Origin: DASSKK01 sp035690495
GTDB lineage: Bacteria > Actinomycetota > Actinomycetes > Propionibacteriales > Nocardioidaceae
Direction of reading: 5' to 3'
Length of the DNA: 59,327 nucleotides
NCBI GenBank assembly: GCA_035690495.1
Contig: DASSKK010000067.1
Coordinates: 1 to 59,327, forward strand
The translations under genes were made by a program, and so were the position numbers. The notes beneath the pieces are model-generated. The model was not told where the DNA came from. It did not search any database and saw nothing but the letters and a program-made list of their open reading frames with translations. Below are positions 44,389 to 53,719 of the stretch, piece after piece (the stretch's first letter is position 1; each line of letters starts with the position of its first letter).

Positions 44389-45384
44389 CTAGGCGAGCCG
44401 GACCCGCGGGTCGATGACCGAGTACACGATGTCGACCACGATGTTCATCAGCACCACGAACGCCGCGGTGATCATCACCGTCGCGGAGATGATCGGCAGG
44501 TCCTTGGTGTAGATCGCCCGTAGCGCGGTCAGGCCGATCCCCTCGATGCCGAAGATCTGCTCGGTGAAGACCGTGCCGGCGAGAAGGAAGGCGACATTGA
44601 GACCGAAGATCGTGATCACCGGCACGATCGCGGCTCGCAGGGCGTGCCTCATCGTCACCCGCCGCTCCTTGAGGCCCTTGGCACGCGCGGTGCGCACGTA
44701 GTCCTCGCTCATCGCCTCGATCATCGAGCCACGGCTGTAGCGGGCGTACTGGGTGGACAACGTCACGCCGAGCACGATCCAGGCCAACGACATGCCCTTG
44801 GCCCAGGCGAGTGGTCCGTCGCTGAACGGCGAGGCGTACTGGCTCTCGGGGAAGATGCCCCACTGGCTGATCAGCAGCAGGTACGCGAGCAGCGCGACCA
44901 GATAGTAGGGGATCGCGTTGATCACCAGGCTGGAAGACACAAGTATCTTGTCGGTCGTGGTCCCGCGTTTTCGTGCCGCCAGAATGCCGATGAGCAGCCC
45001 CAGGGCGAGCGAGATGATCGACCCGCCGATCGCCAGCGAAAGCGTCGCCGGGAACCGGTGGATCAGGTACTTGTACACGTTGACCCGCAGCTTGAACGAC
45101 ACTCCGAGGCACGGAGCGGGGCACTTCAGCGTGATCCCGCCCTCGTGGTACTCGTTGCCGGCGACGATGCCCTTCATGTAGGAGCCGTACTGCGTCAGCG
45201 CGGGCTTGTTCAGCCCGAGCGTCTCGCGGATCTGGGCCAGGCGGGCCGGTGTGCACTTCGTCTCGGGACAGTAGGCGTACGCCGGGTCGGACGGCCCGTA
45301 GAAGAAGAGTGCGAACACCGCGATCGACACGACGAACAGCACCAGGATCCCGGCGATGATGCGTCGCATGACGTATCCGAACAC
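44389..45384 (-). CDS. Orphan DppB-type ABC transporter permease
   Basis: 331 aa, six transmembrane helices, BPD_transp_1 with the EAA loop SEDYVRTARAKGLKERRVTM. The periplasmic loop carries two unusual Cys-containing segments (AYCPETKCTPAR near residue 38-49 and CPAPCLG near 85-91) that may form disulfides. GTG start at 45384, chosen because AAGGCAGGAAC lies just upstream; an ATG 15 bases later is in frame. No DppC, ATPase or binding-protein partner lies next to it, so it must work with a distant operon or be a remnant of one. Confidence 0.85.
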   Translation of the reverse strand: MFGYVMRRIIAGILVLFVVSIAVFALFFYGPSDPAYAYCPETKCTPARLAQIRETLGLNKPALTQYGSYMKGIVAGNEYHEGGITLKCPAPCLGVSFKLRVNVYKYLIHRFPATLSLAIGGSIISLALGLLIGILAARKRGTTTDKILVSSSLVINAIPYYLVALLAYLLLISQWGIFPESQYASPFSDGPLAWAKGMSLAWIVLGVTLSTQYARYSRGSMIEAMSEDYVRTARAKGLKERRVTMRHALRAAIVPVITIFGLNVAFLLAGTVFTEQIFGIEGIGLTALRAIYTKDLPIISATVMITAAFVVLMNIVVDIVYSVIDPRVRLA

Positions 45385-45444
45385 GTTCCTGCCTTGACCT
45401 TCACTCAGTAGTTCATTGGGGTAGCTCGTTGGGTGACACGGCGC

Positions 45445-45464
45445 CGGCCGGGGAGCCCCGGCCG
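45445..45464. promoter_or_regulatory. Perfect 20-bp palindrome in divergent gap
   Basis: CGGCCGGGG-AG-CCCCGGCCG has perfect 9-bp arms and a 2-bp centre. It lies between the orphan permease (start 45384) and the PatB/MalY-like gene (start 45500). A -10-like TACACT is at 45475-45480 for the rightward gene, so the palindrome would sit near its -35 region. It may be an operator, or form a strong hairpin in the leftward leader. Confidence 0.5.
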
Positions 45465-45499
45465 CGAGACAACCTACACTCTGGACACCCCGGGCCACC

Positions 45500-46738
45500 A
45501 TGTCACGTACGTCGGATTACGATTCGATCTCGATGACACCCTCGAGCACACCGCCCAACCCACTCGAACAGGTCACGAACGCGCAGCTGCGCTCCCGCCA
45601 GAGCATGAAGTGGCGGGCCTACCCCGAGGACGTGCTGCCGCTCTGGGTGGCCGAGATGGACGTGCTGCCGGCCGAGCCGGTGGCGCGGGCGGTCACCGAG
45701 GCGATCGGCCGCGGCGACACCGGCTATCCGGCGGGCACGGCGTACGCCGAGGCGCTGAGCCAGTTTGCCGCCGAGCGATGGGGCTGGCCCGACCTCGACG
45801 TGGACCGCACCGCACTGGTGCCCGACGTGATGCTGGGCATCGTCGAGGTGCTCAAGCTGCTGACCGGCCCCAGGGACAGCGTGGTGGTCAACGCTCCGGT
45901 CTACCCGCCGTTCTACTCGTTCGTCGAGCACCTCGACCGGCAGGTCGTGGAGGCACCGCTGTCCGCCGAGCTCCGGGTCGACCTGGACGTGCTCGGAGAG
46001 GCCTTCGCGGCCGCGACCGAGAGCCGCGGCCGTGCGGCGTACCTGCTGTGCAGCCCGCACAACCCGACCGGCACCGTGCACACCCGCGAGGAGCTCGCTG
46101 CGATCGCCGCGCTGGCCGACGAGCACGGCGTGCGTGTCGTCGCCGACGAGATCCACGCGCCGCTCGTGCTGCCGGGCAGCAGCTTCACGCCGTACCTCAC
46201 CGTCCCCGGCGGGGAGAACGGGTTCGCCTTGATGTCGGCGTCGAAGGGGTGGAACCTGCCCGGCATCAAGGCCGCCCTGGCGATCGCGGGCACGGCGGCG
46301 GGCGACGAACTGGCCCGGATGCCCGAGGAGGTCGGCCACGGCGCCAGCCATCTCGGTGTGCTCGCGCACACGGCCGCCTACCGCGACGGCAGGCCCTGGC
46401 TGGACGCGCTGCTGTCCGGGCTGGCCGAGAACCGGCGGTTGCTGGGAAACCTGCTCGCCGAGCACCTTCCGCAGGTCGGCTACCGGCCGCCCGAGGGCAC
46501 CTACCTCGCCTGGCTGGACTTCCGCGCCCTCGACGCAGACTTCACCCCAGCCGACGACGAGCGCGGGCTGGTGACCTCCCAGGCAGGGCCGGCAGGCTAC
46601 TTCGTGGAGAAGGCCCGGGTGGCGCTGAGCGCCGGTCCGGCGTTCGGCTACGGAGGCGCAGGGCATGCACGCCTGAACTTCGCCACCTCGCAGGCGACCC
46701 TCTCCGAAGCGGTGCGCCGGATGGGCGCCAGCGTTTGA
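45500..46738 (+). CDS. MalY/PatB family PLP-dependent C-S lyase
   Basis: 412 aa fold-type I PLP enzyme of the MalY/PatB (cystathionine beta-lyase) group. Diagnostic segments are WVAEMDVLPAEPV, GDTGYPAGTAYAEAL, NAPVYPPFYSFVEH, SPHNPTGTVHTREEL, VVADEIHAPLVLPG and the PLP lysine in SASKGWNLPGIKAA. It probably cleaves cystathionine or S-conjugates to a thiol, pyruvate and ammonia. The start at 45500 may be too far upstream; an ATG 33 bases downstream is in frame. No regulatory malT-like partner is nearby. Confidence 0.9.
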   Translation: MSRTSDYDSISMTPSSTPPNPLEQVTNAQLRSRQSMKWRAYPEDVLPLWVAEMDVLPAEPVARAVTEAIGRGDTGYPAGTAYAEALSQFAAERWGWPDLDVDRTALVPDVMLGIVEVLKLLTGPRDSVVVNAPVYPPFYSFVEHLDRQVVEAPLSAELRVDLDVLGEAFAAATESRGRAAYLLCSPHNPTGTVHTREELAAIAALADEHGVRVVADEIHAPLVLPGSSFTPYLTVPGGENGFALMSASKGWNLPGIKAALAIAGTAAGDELARMPEEVGHGASHLGVLAHTAAYRDGRPWLDALLSGLAENRRLLGNLLAEHLPQVGYRPPEGTYLAWLDFRALDADFTPADDERGLVTSQAGPAGYFVEKARVALSAGPAFGYGGAGHARLNFATSQATLSEAVRRMGASV

Positions 46739-46766
46739 TCCCTGGCGGTGCGGGTACGCCACGCGC

Positions 46767-47231
46767 ATGCTCCGTCGTAAGCGCGTGCCCGCCCCACATG
46801 CCGAACATCTGCTCGACCGCATGCTCGGCAACGTCGAGCACGGCCGCTTCGAGCGGTCCTTGTCCGGACTGACCGCGGTCTCCGCGTTCGTGACCACCGC
46901 CGAGGTCTTCTTCGAGCACTACGGCGCGAGCTTCGGCAACAAGTGGATGTGGTCACCGATCCTGGTGACCCCGCCGGTCATGGTTGCCGGCATCGGCGGG
47001 GTGTTCAGCAAGCGCATCGCGAAGACCGCGCTGCCCATCACCGCGGCGATCTACACCGCCAACGGCCTGCTCGGGGAGTACTTCCACGCCCGTGGCGTGG
47101 CACGCAAGCCGGGCGGCTGGGCGCTGGCCACCTACAACGTGCCGATGGGGCCGCCCATTGCCGCCCCGGGGCTGATGTGCGTCGTCGGCGGGATGGGCCT
47201 GCTGGCCGCAGTGCTGCGCCGAGAGCGGTGA
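46767..47231 (+). CDS. Conserved hypothetical multi-pass membrane protein
   Basis: 154 aa with about four hydrophobic segments (SGLTAVSAFVTTAEVFF, SPILVTPPVMVAGIGGVF, ALPITAAIYTANGLLG and GLMCVVGGMGLLAAVL). No family is recognised. It begins 28 bp after the PatB/MalY-like gene and ends 4 bp before the gluconate-dehydrogenase-like subunit, so it probably belongs to the oxidoreductase operon, perhaps as a membrane partner for electron transfer to the respiratory chain. Confidence 0.8.
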   Translation: MLRRKRVPAPHAEHLLDRMLGNVEHGRFERSLSGLTAVSAFVTTAEVFFEHYGASFGNKWMWSPILVTPPVMVAGIGGVFSKRIAKTALPITAAIYTANGLLGEYFHARGVARKPGGWALATYNVPMGPPIAAPGLMCVVGGMGLLAAVLRRER

Positions 47232-47235
47232 GCCG

Positions 47236-47970
47236 ATGACGACCGACAAGGAAAGTGGCGAGCACCTGCCGAACCTGAGGCCGGACAAGCAGCCTCCTCA
47301 CCCGTCCTGGCTGCCCAGGCAGCGGCGCGGCACCACCCCGCAGATGATCGGCCGCTACCCGGACTACGACGTCCTCGAGACGATCGACACCTGGGACGAG
47401 GTGACCAAGAAGGTGGTGCTGGCCCGGCTCGACCCGCCAGGCAGGCTGCAGTTCTTCGGCCCTTCCGAGGAGCCCGCGCTGCGGGCGTTCTGCGACGTCG
47501 TCCTCGCCCAGGACCGCGAGCCCCGGGTGCCCGTCGCGGAGTCTATCGACCAGAAGATGGCGGCAGGCAAGCTCGACGGCTTCCAGTACGCCGACATGCC
47601 CGACGACCGGGACACCTGGCGACTGGTGCTGCGCGGCCTGGACGAGTCCGCCATGGCCGGGCACGGCCGCGGTTTCGCCGACTGCGACATCGACGAGCAG
47701 GAGCGGATGGTCGGTGCTCTCGCCGCCGGGGACCTTCACGGCGGCGCCTGGGAACAGCTCAACGTCGCGCGTGCCTGGTCGGTGTGCATGCGCGCGATCC
47801 TCTCCGGCTTCTACTCCCACCCATGGGCGTGGAACGAGATCGGCTTCGGCGGACCGGCCTACCCGCGCGGCTTCATGCGGAAGGGCCCGGTCAGCACGCT
47901 CGAGCCCTTCGAGAAGCCCGGAGCCACCTCGGAGGATCCCGTCGAGGCGGTCGTCGAGGAGAATCTGTGA
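47236..47970 (+). CDS. Gluconate 2-dehydrogenase subunit 3-like protein
   Basis: 244 aa. It has the pattern of the gluconate 2-dehydrogenase gamma subunit family (small helical partner of GMC flavoproteins), with FSGFYSHPWAWNEIGFGGP-like ILSGFYSHPWAWNEIG near residue 190. There is no signal peptide, unlike the periplasmic gluconate enzyme. The stop overlaps the start of the GMC oxidoreductase (GTGA), consistent with a two-subunit enzyme. Substrate unknown. Confidence 0.82.
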   Translation: MTTDKESGEHLPNLRPDKQPPHPSWLPRQRRGTTPQMIGRYPDYDVLETIDTWDEVTKKVVLARLDPPGRLQFFGPSEEPALRAFCDVVLAQDREPRVPVAESIDQKMAAGKLDGFQYADMPDDRDTWRLVLRGLDESAMAGHGRGFADCDIDEQERMVGALAAGDLHGGAWEQLNVARAWSVCMRAILSGFYSHPWAWNEIGFGGPAYPRGFMRKGPVSTLEPFEKPGATSEDPVEAVVEENL

Positions 47971-49679
47971 CAGAGCGTTGGCGCCGCCTGCTCAAGGGCT
48001 CGGTAGGGCCGAAGGACAACGACTCCCGGTACCTGCTCGACGTGCACTCCAGGCAGATCCCCGGCGAGGCGACGATGCGACGCTACGACGAGACCGACGA
48101 GGTGGATCTGGTCGTGGTCGGCGCCGGCGCGGGCGGGTCGGTGCTCGCCCAGCGGCTGGCCCGCAAAGGCTGGCGAGTGGTGATCATCGAGGCGGGGCCG
48201 TTCTGGCACCCCGACGAGGACTGGGTCTCCGACGAGGCCGGGTCGCACCAGATCTACTGGACGCAGAAGCGGATCATCGGCGGCGCGAACCCGATCGAGC
48301 TCGGCAAGAACAACTCCGGGCGCGGTGTCGGCGGCTCGATGGTCCACTACGCCGGCTACACACCCCGGTTCCATCCCAGTGACTTCGAGACGCACACGCG
48401 CGACGGCGTGGGTGCGGACTGGCCGATCGGCTACCAGGACCTCCGCGCCCACTACGAGCAGGTCGAGCGGGAGCTGCCCGTCGCCGGACAGTTCTGGCCG
48501 TGGGGCGACCCGCACGCCTATCCGTTCTCGCCCCACCCGGTGTCCTCGGCGGCGGCCCGGCTGTGGGAGGGCGCCCGCAAGCTCGGCATCGAGATGCGGG
48601 TGGGGCCGGTCGGGATCGTCAACGGCACGTTCGGCAACCGGCCGCACTGCATCTACCGCGGCTACTGCCTGCAGGGCTGCAAGGTCAACGCGAAGGCCAG
48701 CCCCTACGTCACCCACCTGCCCGACGCCCTCGCGCACGCTGTGGAGGTGCGGGCCAATTGCATGGCGGCACGCGTCGAGCTCGACGAGAAGGGCCGTGCG
48801 CGCGGAGTGGTCTACTACGACGAGCACGGCGGAGCCGAGAAGCTGCAGCGCGCCCGGTTCGTCGCCATCGCCGGCTACTCCATCGAGACGCCCAGGCTGC
48901 TGCTCAACTCCACCTCGACGCGGTTCCCGGACGGGCTGTGCAACGACCACGACCTGGTCGGCCGGTACGTGATGGTCCAAGGCGCCAGCCAGACCGCGGG
49001 CCGGTGGCCGGAGGAGCTGCGGATGTACAAGGCTCCTCCTCCGGAGATCTCCAGCGAGGACTACTACGAGACCGACACCTCGCGCGGCTTCGCGCGGGGC
49101 TTCTCGATCCAGACGGTGTCGCCGATGCCGATCGGCTGGGCCGAGCACGTGCTGGCAGACGGTCACTGGGGCCGCGCCATGCGCGAGTACATGCGCGACT
49201 ACAACCACTGGTCGACGATCGGCGTCCTCAACGAGCTGCTTGCGCACCCGGAGAACCGAATCACCCTCGCCCAGGAACGCGACCCGTACGGCCTGCCGGT
49301 GGCCCGGATGGACTACACGCTCAGCGACAACGACAAGGCGAACATGGAGTACTCGACCCAGGTGATCACCGACATCCTCCATGCCGCCGACGCCCAGGAC
49401 GTGCTGACCATCCACCGCTTCGCGCACCTGATCGGCGGCGCGCGGATGGGCAACTCCCCCGAGACCGGCGTGGTCGACGCCAACCAGCGCGCGTGGGCGG
49501 TGCCGAACCTCTTCCTGGCCGACGGCTCGGTCTGCCCCACGCAGGGGTCGGCCAACCCGGCGCTCACGATCATGGCGCTGGCCTCGAGGCTGGCCGAGCG
49601 GATGGCCGACGGCCGCGCCATGGACGACGACCCGGCGGTTCGGGCGGGCACCCGACCTGCGACCGAGCCGGTGGGCTGA
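47967..49679 (+). CDS. GMC family oxidoreductase (FAD)
   Basis: 570 aa. The FAD Rossmann motif VVGAGAGGSVLAQRLARKG lies around residue 52, GVGGSMVHYAGY marks the GMC signature region, and the C-terminal part has the active-site His in RFAHLIGGARMGN and ANPALTIMALASR. It pairs with the preceding subunit-3 gene, resembling gluconate or sorbitol/2-keto-acid dehydrogenases, but the CIYRGYCLQGCKVNAKAS Cys-rich stretch (Cys at about 229, 234, 238) is notable and could be an Fe-S or disulfide site. Electron acceptor and substrate are not visible. Confidence 0.9.
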   Translation: MTERWRRLLKGSVGPKDNDSRYLLDVHSRQIPGEATMRRYDETDEVDLVVVGAGAGGSVLAQRLARKGWRVVIIEAGPFWHPDEDWVSDEAGSHQIYWTQKRIIGGANPIELGKNNSGRGVGGSMVHYAGYTPRFHPSDFETHTRDGVGADWPIGYQDLRAHYEQVERELPVAGQFWPWGDPHAYPFSPHPVSSAAARLWEGARKLGIEMRVGPVGIVNGTFGNRPHCIYRGYCLQGCKVNAKASPYVTHLPDALAHAVEVRANCMAARVELDEKGRARGVVYYDEHGGAEKLQRARFVAIAGYSIETPRLLLNSTSTRFPDGLCNDHDLVGRYVMVQGASQTAGRWPEELRMYKAPPPEISSEDYYETDTSRGFARGFSIQTVSPMPIGWAEHVLADGHWGRAMREYMRDYNHWSTIGVLNELLAHPENRITLAQERDPYGLPVARMDYTLSDNDKANMEYSTQVITDILHAADAQDVLTIHRFAHLIGGARMGNSPETGVVDANQRAWAVPNLFLADGSVCPTQGSANPALTIMALASRLAERMADGRAMDDDPAVRAGTRPATEPVG

Positions 49680-49695
49680 GGCGGGAGGGGCTGCG

Positions 49696-51483
49696 ATGGC
49701 TGCGAAATCGGAGGGCTCCGTTGCCGACAGGTTCCCTCCCCAGGTGCTGCGGGAGTACGCGCTGCTCGCCGACGGCGAGCGGGGGGCGTTGATCGGGCCG
49801 AAGGGCGACGTCGCATGGCTGTGCGCCCCTCGCTGGGACTCCGACGCGGTGTTCTCCTCGCTCGTCGGCGGCACCGGCGTGTACGCCGTGACACCGGTCG
49901 AGCCGTTCGTGTGGGGCGGCTACTACGAGAACGGCTCGCTCATCTGGCGGTCGCGCTGGACCACGACCGACAGCATCATCGAGTGCCGCGAAGCCCTCTC
50001 CTTCCCCGGCGACACGAGCCGGATGGTGCTGCTGCGCAGGATCGTCGCCGTCGACGGCGACGCACACGTCGAGGTGGTGCTCGACGCCCGGGCAGGCTTC
50101 GGCAAACATCGGATGGAGGACCTGCACAAGGCCCCGGCGCGCGGGTCGACGATCTGGACAGGACGTTCCGGCCGGCTGCAGCTGCGCTGGTCGGGGGCGG
50201 GCACCGCCCGGCACCGAGCCGGCAAGGAGCTGGCGATGAGCCTGGCGATCCCCGAAGGCGGACAGCACGACCTGGTGCTGGAGATCTCGGAGGGCGCGCT
50301 GCCCGACGTACCTGCGGACGCCTCGACGTGCTGGGAGGCCACCGAGCAGACCTGGCAGAAGGCGGTCCCGGACCTCGCGGACTGTCTGGCTCCGAAGGAC
50401 ACGCGTCACGCGTACGCCGTCCTGCGCGGGATGACCAGTGCCGCCGGCGGGATGGTCGCCGCCGCGTCGATGAGCCTGCCCGAACGCGCCGAGCAAGGCC
50501 GCAACTACGACTACCGCTACGTGTGGATCCGCGACCAGTCGTTCACCGGTCAGGCGATCGCTGCTGCCGGCGCACACCCGCTGCTCGACGACGCGGTGCG
50601 GTTCGTGTCGGGCCGGATGCTCGAGCACGGGCCGGGCCTGGCCCCGGCGTACACGGTCACCGGCGACCCGGTGCCCGACGAGCACACCCTGAGCCTGCCC
50701 GGTTACCCAGGCGGCTACGACGTGGCCGGCAACCACGTGAACTCCCAGTTCCAGCTCGACGCGTTCGGCGAGGCCCTGATGCTGTTCGCAGCCGCGGCGC
50801 GGCACGACCATCTCGACGCGGACGGCTGGCGTGCGATCGAGGTCGCTGCCGACGCCATCGAGAAGCGCTGGGACAAGCCCGAGGCGGGCATCTGGGAGCT
50901 CGACGACCGTCGCTGGACCGAGAGCCGATTGATCTGCGTGGCCGGGCTTCGCGCCGTCAGCGCCGCCGTCTCCTCCGGATCGCGCACCCGCAGCTGGCTC
51001 ACCCTCGCCGAACGGATCCTCGCCGAGACCGCCGCGACCTCGACCCACCCGTCGGGACGCTGGCAGCGCGCCCCCGATGACGAGAGCCTGGACGCGGCGC
51101 TGCTGCTGCCTCCGCTGCGAGGCGCGCCGCCCGCGGACGACCCCCGCACGCTGGCGACCCTTCAGGGATGCCTCGACGACCTGTGCCGCGACCACTACAT
51201 GTACCGCTTCCGGCAGCAGCCCGGCGCGCTGGCCGAGGCGGAGGGCGCGTTCCTGCTCTGCGGGTTCGTGATGGCCATGGCCCAGCACCAGCAGGGCAAC
51301 CAGGTCGAGGCGGTCCGCTGGTTCGAGCGGAACAGGTCCGCGTGCGGTCCGCCCGGACTGTTCTCCGAGGAGTACGACGTCAACCAGCGACAGCTGCGCG
51401 GCAACCTGCCGCAGGCGTTCGTGCACGCCCTGATGCTCGAGGCCTCCGTCCGCCTGGCCGAGCACCCCCAACTCGACCGATGA
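49696..51483 (+). CDS. Glycoside hydrolase family 15 protein
   Basis: 595 aa. N-terminal beta domain (REYALLADGERGALIGPKGD, then CAPRWDSDAVFSSLVGG) and a C-terminal (alpha/alpha)6 barrel with NYDYRYVWIRDQSFTGQA, the GH15 hallmark. Mycobacterial relatives are trehalases, others glucoamylase or dextranase-type. A putative catalytic Glu lies in WELDDRRWTESRLI or SEEYDVNQ. It is 17 bp behind the GMC gene and is followed within 10 bp by an SDR, so all three are likely cotranscribed. Confidence 0.9.
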   Translation: MAAKSEGSVADRFPPQVLREYALLADGERGALIGPKGDVAWLCAPRWDSDAVFSSLVGGTGVYAVTPVEPFVWGGYYENGSLIWRSRWTTTDSIIECREALSFPGDTSRMVLLRRIVAVDGDAHVEVVLDARAGFGKHRMEDLHKAPARGSTIWTGRSGRLQLRWSGAGTARHRAGKELAMSLAIPEGGQHDLVLEISEGALPDVPADASTCWEATEQTWQKAVPDLADCLAPKDTRHAYAVLRGMTSAAGGMVAAASMSLPERAEQGRNYDYRYVWIRDQSFTGQAIAAAGAHPLLDDAVRFVSGRMLEHGPGLAPAYTVTGDPVPDEHTLSLPGYPGGYDVAGNHVNSQFQLDAFGEALMLFAAAARHDHLDADGWRAIEVAADAIEKRWDKPEAGIWELDDRRWTESRLICVAGLRAVSAAVSSGSRTRSWLTLAERILAETAATSTHPSGRWQRAPDDESLDAALLLPPLRGAPPADDPRTLATLQGCLDDLCRDHYMYRFRQQPGALAEAEGAFLLCGFVMAMAQHQQGNQVEAVRWFERNRSACGPPGLFSEEYDVNQRQLRGNLPQAFVHALMLEASVRLAEHPQLDR

Positions 51484-51491
51484 GGAGCACC

Positions 51492-52517
51492 ATGAGCAGC
51501 ACGATCGGACCCGGATCCGTGGTCGTCGTCACCGGCGCCAGCGGCGGCATCGGCCGTGCCACCGCGGTCGCGTTCGGCGCCCGCGGGGCGTCCGTCGCCC
51601 TGGTGGCGCGCGGAGACAAGGGCCTCGACGGCGCGGTCGGCGACGTGCAGGCCGCAGGCGGCAAGGCGCTTGCCGTGCCGACCGACGTCAGCGACTACCA
51701 GGCGGTCGCGGCGTCCGTGGACCGGATCGAGACCGAGCTCGGCGAGATCGACGTGTGGGTCAACGTGGCCTTCACGTCGGTGTTCGCAAGGTTCGTCGAC
51801 ATCGAGCCGGAGGAGTACCGCCGCGTCACCGAGGTGAACTACCTCGGCTTCGTCTATGCCACCAAGGCGGTTCTTGCGCGGATGATCCCGCGCGACCGCG
51901 GCGCCATCGTGCACGTCGGCTCGGCTCTCGCCTACCGGGGCATCCCGCTGCAGTCGGCCTACTGCGGGTCCAAGCACGCCATCCAGGGGTTCCACGAGGC
52001 GCTGCGCTGCGAGCTGCTGCACGACAAGTCGCACGTGCACGTGACGATGGTGCAGATGCCGGGAGTGAACACGCCGCAGTTCGACTGGGTGCTTTCCAAG
52101 CTGCCGAAGAAGGCCCAGCCGGTGCCGCCGATCTACCAGCCGGAGATCCCCGCCGCGGCGGTGGTGCACGCCGCCGAGCATCCCGAGCGCCGCGAGTACT
52201 GGGTCGGCGGCTCCACCGTCGGCACCCTGATCGGGGACAAGTTCGCGGCCGGGCTCCTCGACCGCTACCTGGCCAGGACCGGGTTCTCCTCCCAGCAGAC
52301 CGACGCCGACCGTCCCGACGACCAGCCCGCGAACCTGTGGCAGCCGGCGGACGGGAGCGATGGCCACGACTACGGTGCGCACGGCCGCTTCGACGACCAG
52401 GCCAAGGACACCAGCTACCAGCTGTGGGCCTCCCAGCACCACGGCACGCTCGGCGTTGCCGCGGGAGCACTCGTCGCTGCCGGAGCGGCGATGATCGTTC
52501 GCGCTCGGCGTACCTGA
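51492..52517 (+). CDS. SDR family protein with C-terminal membrane helix
   Basis: 341 aa. Classical SDR core (about residues 8-250): TGASGGIG, then NVAFTSVF in place of the usual NNAG, and catalytic YCGSK near 161. A long tail follows (RPDDQPANLWQPADGSDGHD) ending in a hydrophobic segment (GVAAGALVAAGAAMIVRARR) that would anchor it in the membrane. Substrate unknown. The ATG at 51492 has TGAGGAGCACC directly upstream and overlaps nothing; it is part of the GMC/GH15 operon. Confidence 0.85.
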   Translation: MSSTIGPGSVVVVTGASGGIGRATAVAFGARGASVALVARGDKGLDGAVGDVQAAGGKALAVPTDVSDYQAVAASVDRIETELGEIDVWVNVAFTSVFARFVDIEPEEYRRVTEVNYLGFVYATKAVLARMIPRDRGAIVHVGSALAYRGIPLQSAYCGSKHAIQGFHEALRCELLHDKSHVHVTMVQMPGVNTPQFDWVLSKLPKKAQPVPPIYQPEIPAAAVVHAAEHPERREYWVGGSTVGTLIGDKFAAGLLDRYLARTGFSSQQTDADRPDDQPANLWQPADGSDGHDYGAHGRFDDQAKDTSYQLWASQHHGTLGVAAGALVAAGAAMIVRARRT

Positions 52518-52601
52518 CCGGAAGGCGACCGCCCGACCGGGGCTAGGCTGCGAACGTCTCGTGCAGGACCCAACCGAACCCGAAGCGACGAGGAGGCGGC
52601 C

Positions 52602-53357
52602 ATGGCCGACGGACTCACGGCAGCAACGATCACCATCACGGGGGCCGGCGGGGATGAGATCGAGGCGTACGCCGCCCACCCGCTCGACCAGCCACCGTCG
52701 GGCGGCGTGGTGGTCATCCACCACATGCCCGGCTACGACCCGGAGACCAAGGAGATCACCCGGCGGTTCGCGAGCTGGGGCTGGTCGGCGATCTGCCCGA
52801 ACCTGCACCACCGGGACGCTCCCGGTGCCGACCCGGACGACGCAGCCGCAGCCTCACGCGCCGGCGGCGGTGTGCCCGACGAGCGTCTGGTCGGCGACGT
52901 GGAGGGCGCCGTCCGCTACCTGCGCGAGCAGCCTTCGTCCAACGGCGCGGTCGCGACCCTAGGGTTCTGCTCCGGAGGGCGGCAGTCGCTGCTCGCGGCC
53001 TGCGCGCTCGACCTGGATGCGGCGATCGACTGCTACGGCGCGTTCGCGCTGGACTCCCCGCCGGCCGAGATGGGCCTGAAGGTGTCCTCGCTGGAGCCCC
53101 TCCTGCCCGACCTGTCGTGCCCACTGCTCGGCCTGTTCGGCCACGAGGACAGCCATCCCTCGCCCGAGGAGGTGGGCCGTCTCGACAAGCTCCTCACCGA
53201 TCTGGACAAGCAGCACGAGTTCCACGCTTTCGACGACGCCGGTCACGCGTTCTTCGCCGTCAACCGGCCCGCCTACCGCCCGGCGGCCGCGACCGAAGGA
53301 TGGCGCCTGGTCCGGGAGTTCCTCGAGACGCAACTGAGCGGGAAGGCGGCCTCCTGA
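52602..53357 (+). CDS. Dienelactone hydrolase family protein
   Basis: 251 aa alpha/beta hydrolase. The nucleophile Cys123 sits in GFCSGGRQS (classic dienelactone hydrolase uses Cys), with the later Asp in GHEDSHP and His in DAGHAFF completing the triad. Family members open dienelactones or other carboxymethylene lactones in aromatic degradation, but many act on unknown esters. It has its own small gap upstream (84 bp) and its stop overlaps the next ATG. No chlorocatechol genes are adjacent. Confidence 0.88.
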   Translation: MADGLTAATITITGAGGDEIEAYAAHPLDQPPSGGVVVIHHMPGYDPETKEITRRFASWGWSAICPNLHHRDAPGADPDDAAAASRAGGGVPDERLVGDVEGAVRYLREQPSSNGAVATLGFCSGGRQSLLAACALDLDAAIDCYGAFALDSPPAEMGLKVSSLEPLLPDLSCPLLGLFGHEDSHPSPEEVGRLDKLLTDLDKQHEFHAFDDAGHAFFAVNRPAYRPAAATEGWRLVREFLETQLSGKAAS

Positions 53358-53719
53358 TGTGCACCTACGTCACCGCACAGGCGGCGGCCGAGGGAAGCGG
53401 CAAGGGAGCACGCGGCTGGTTCCCCTTGGAGACAGTCACGGTCTACTTCGACCACCCGGTGCACGCCCAGGCCGAACACACCATGAACATCGACTTCGCC
53501 AACCCGGCCCGTGGCGCCGGCTCCCGGGTGGCGGTCGAGTTGACGGCGCAGTCAGCGCTCGACCTGGTCCGGGCCGTCGCCCAGGTGTTCACCGACGTGC
53601 CGGAGGACCTCACCGGCGTCGACCCGACTCGGGCGCGGCAGCTGCGGGACGCTGCCGAGGCGCTGGCTGGCCCCGATCGCGTGGCCGCTGCTGCCACTTC
53701 CGCGTCTGGTCAGCGGTAG
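53357..53719 (+). CDS. DUF6295 family protein
   Basis: 120 aa, matching DUF6295 small proteins of actinobacteria. It begins MCTYVTAQAAAEGSGKGARG and contains ETVTVYFDHPVHAQAEHTMN, a pattern with conserved Cys2 and His residues that could bind metal. The ATG overlaps the dienelactone hydrolase stop by one base. Its last 10 bp overlap the converging gene on the other strand. No known function. Confidence 0.75.
   Translation: MCTYVTAQAAAEGSGKGARGWFPLETVTVYFDHPVHAQAEHTMNIDFANPARGAGSRVAVELTAQSALDLVRAVAQVFTDVPEDLTGVDPTRARQLRDAAEALAGPDRVAAAATSASGQR

Noticed and set aside
47859..51471. Long minus-strand frames opposite the GMC and GH15 genes
   Set aside because: Antisense shadows of strongly conserved proteins; no motif or ribosome site.
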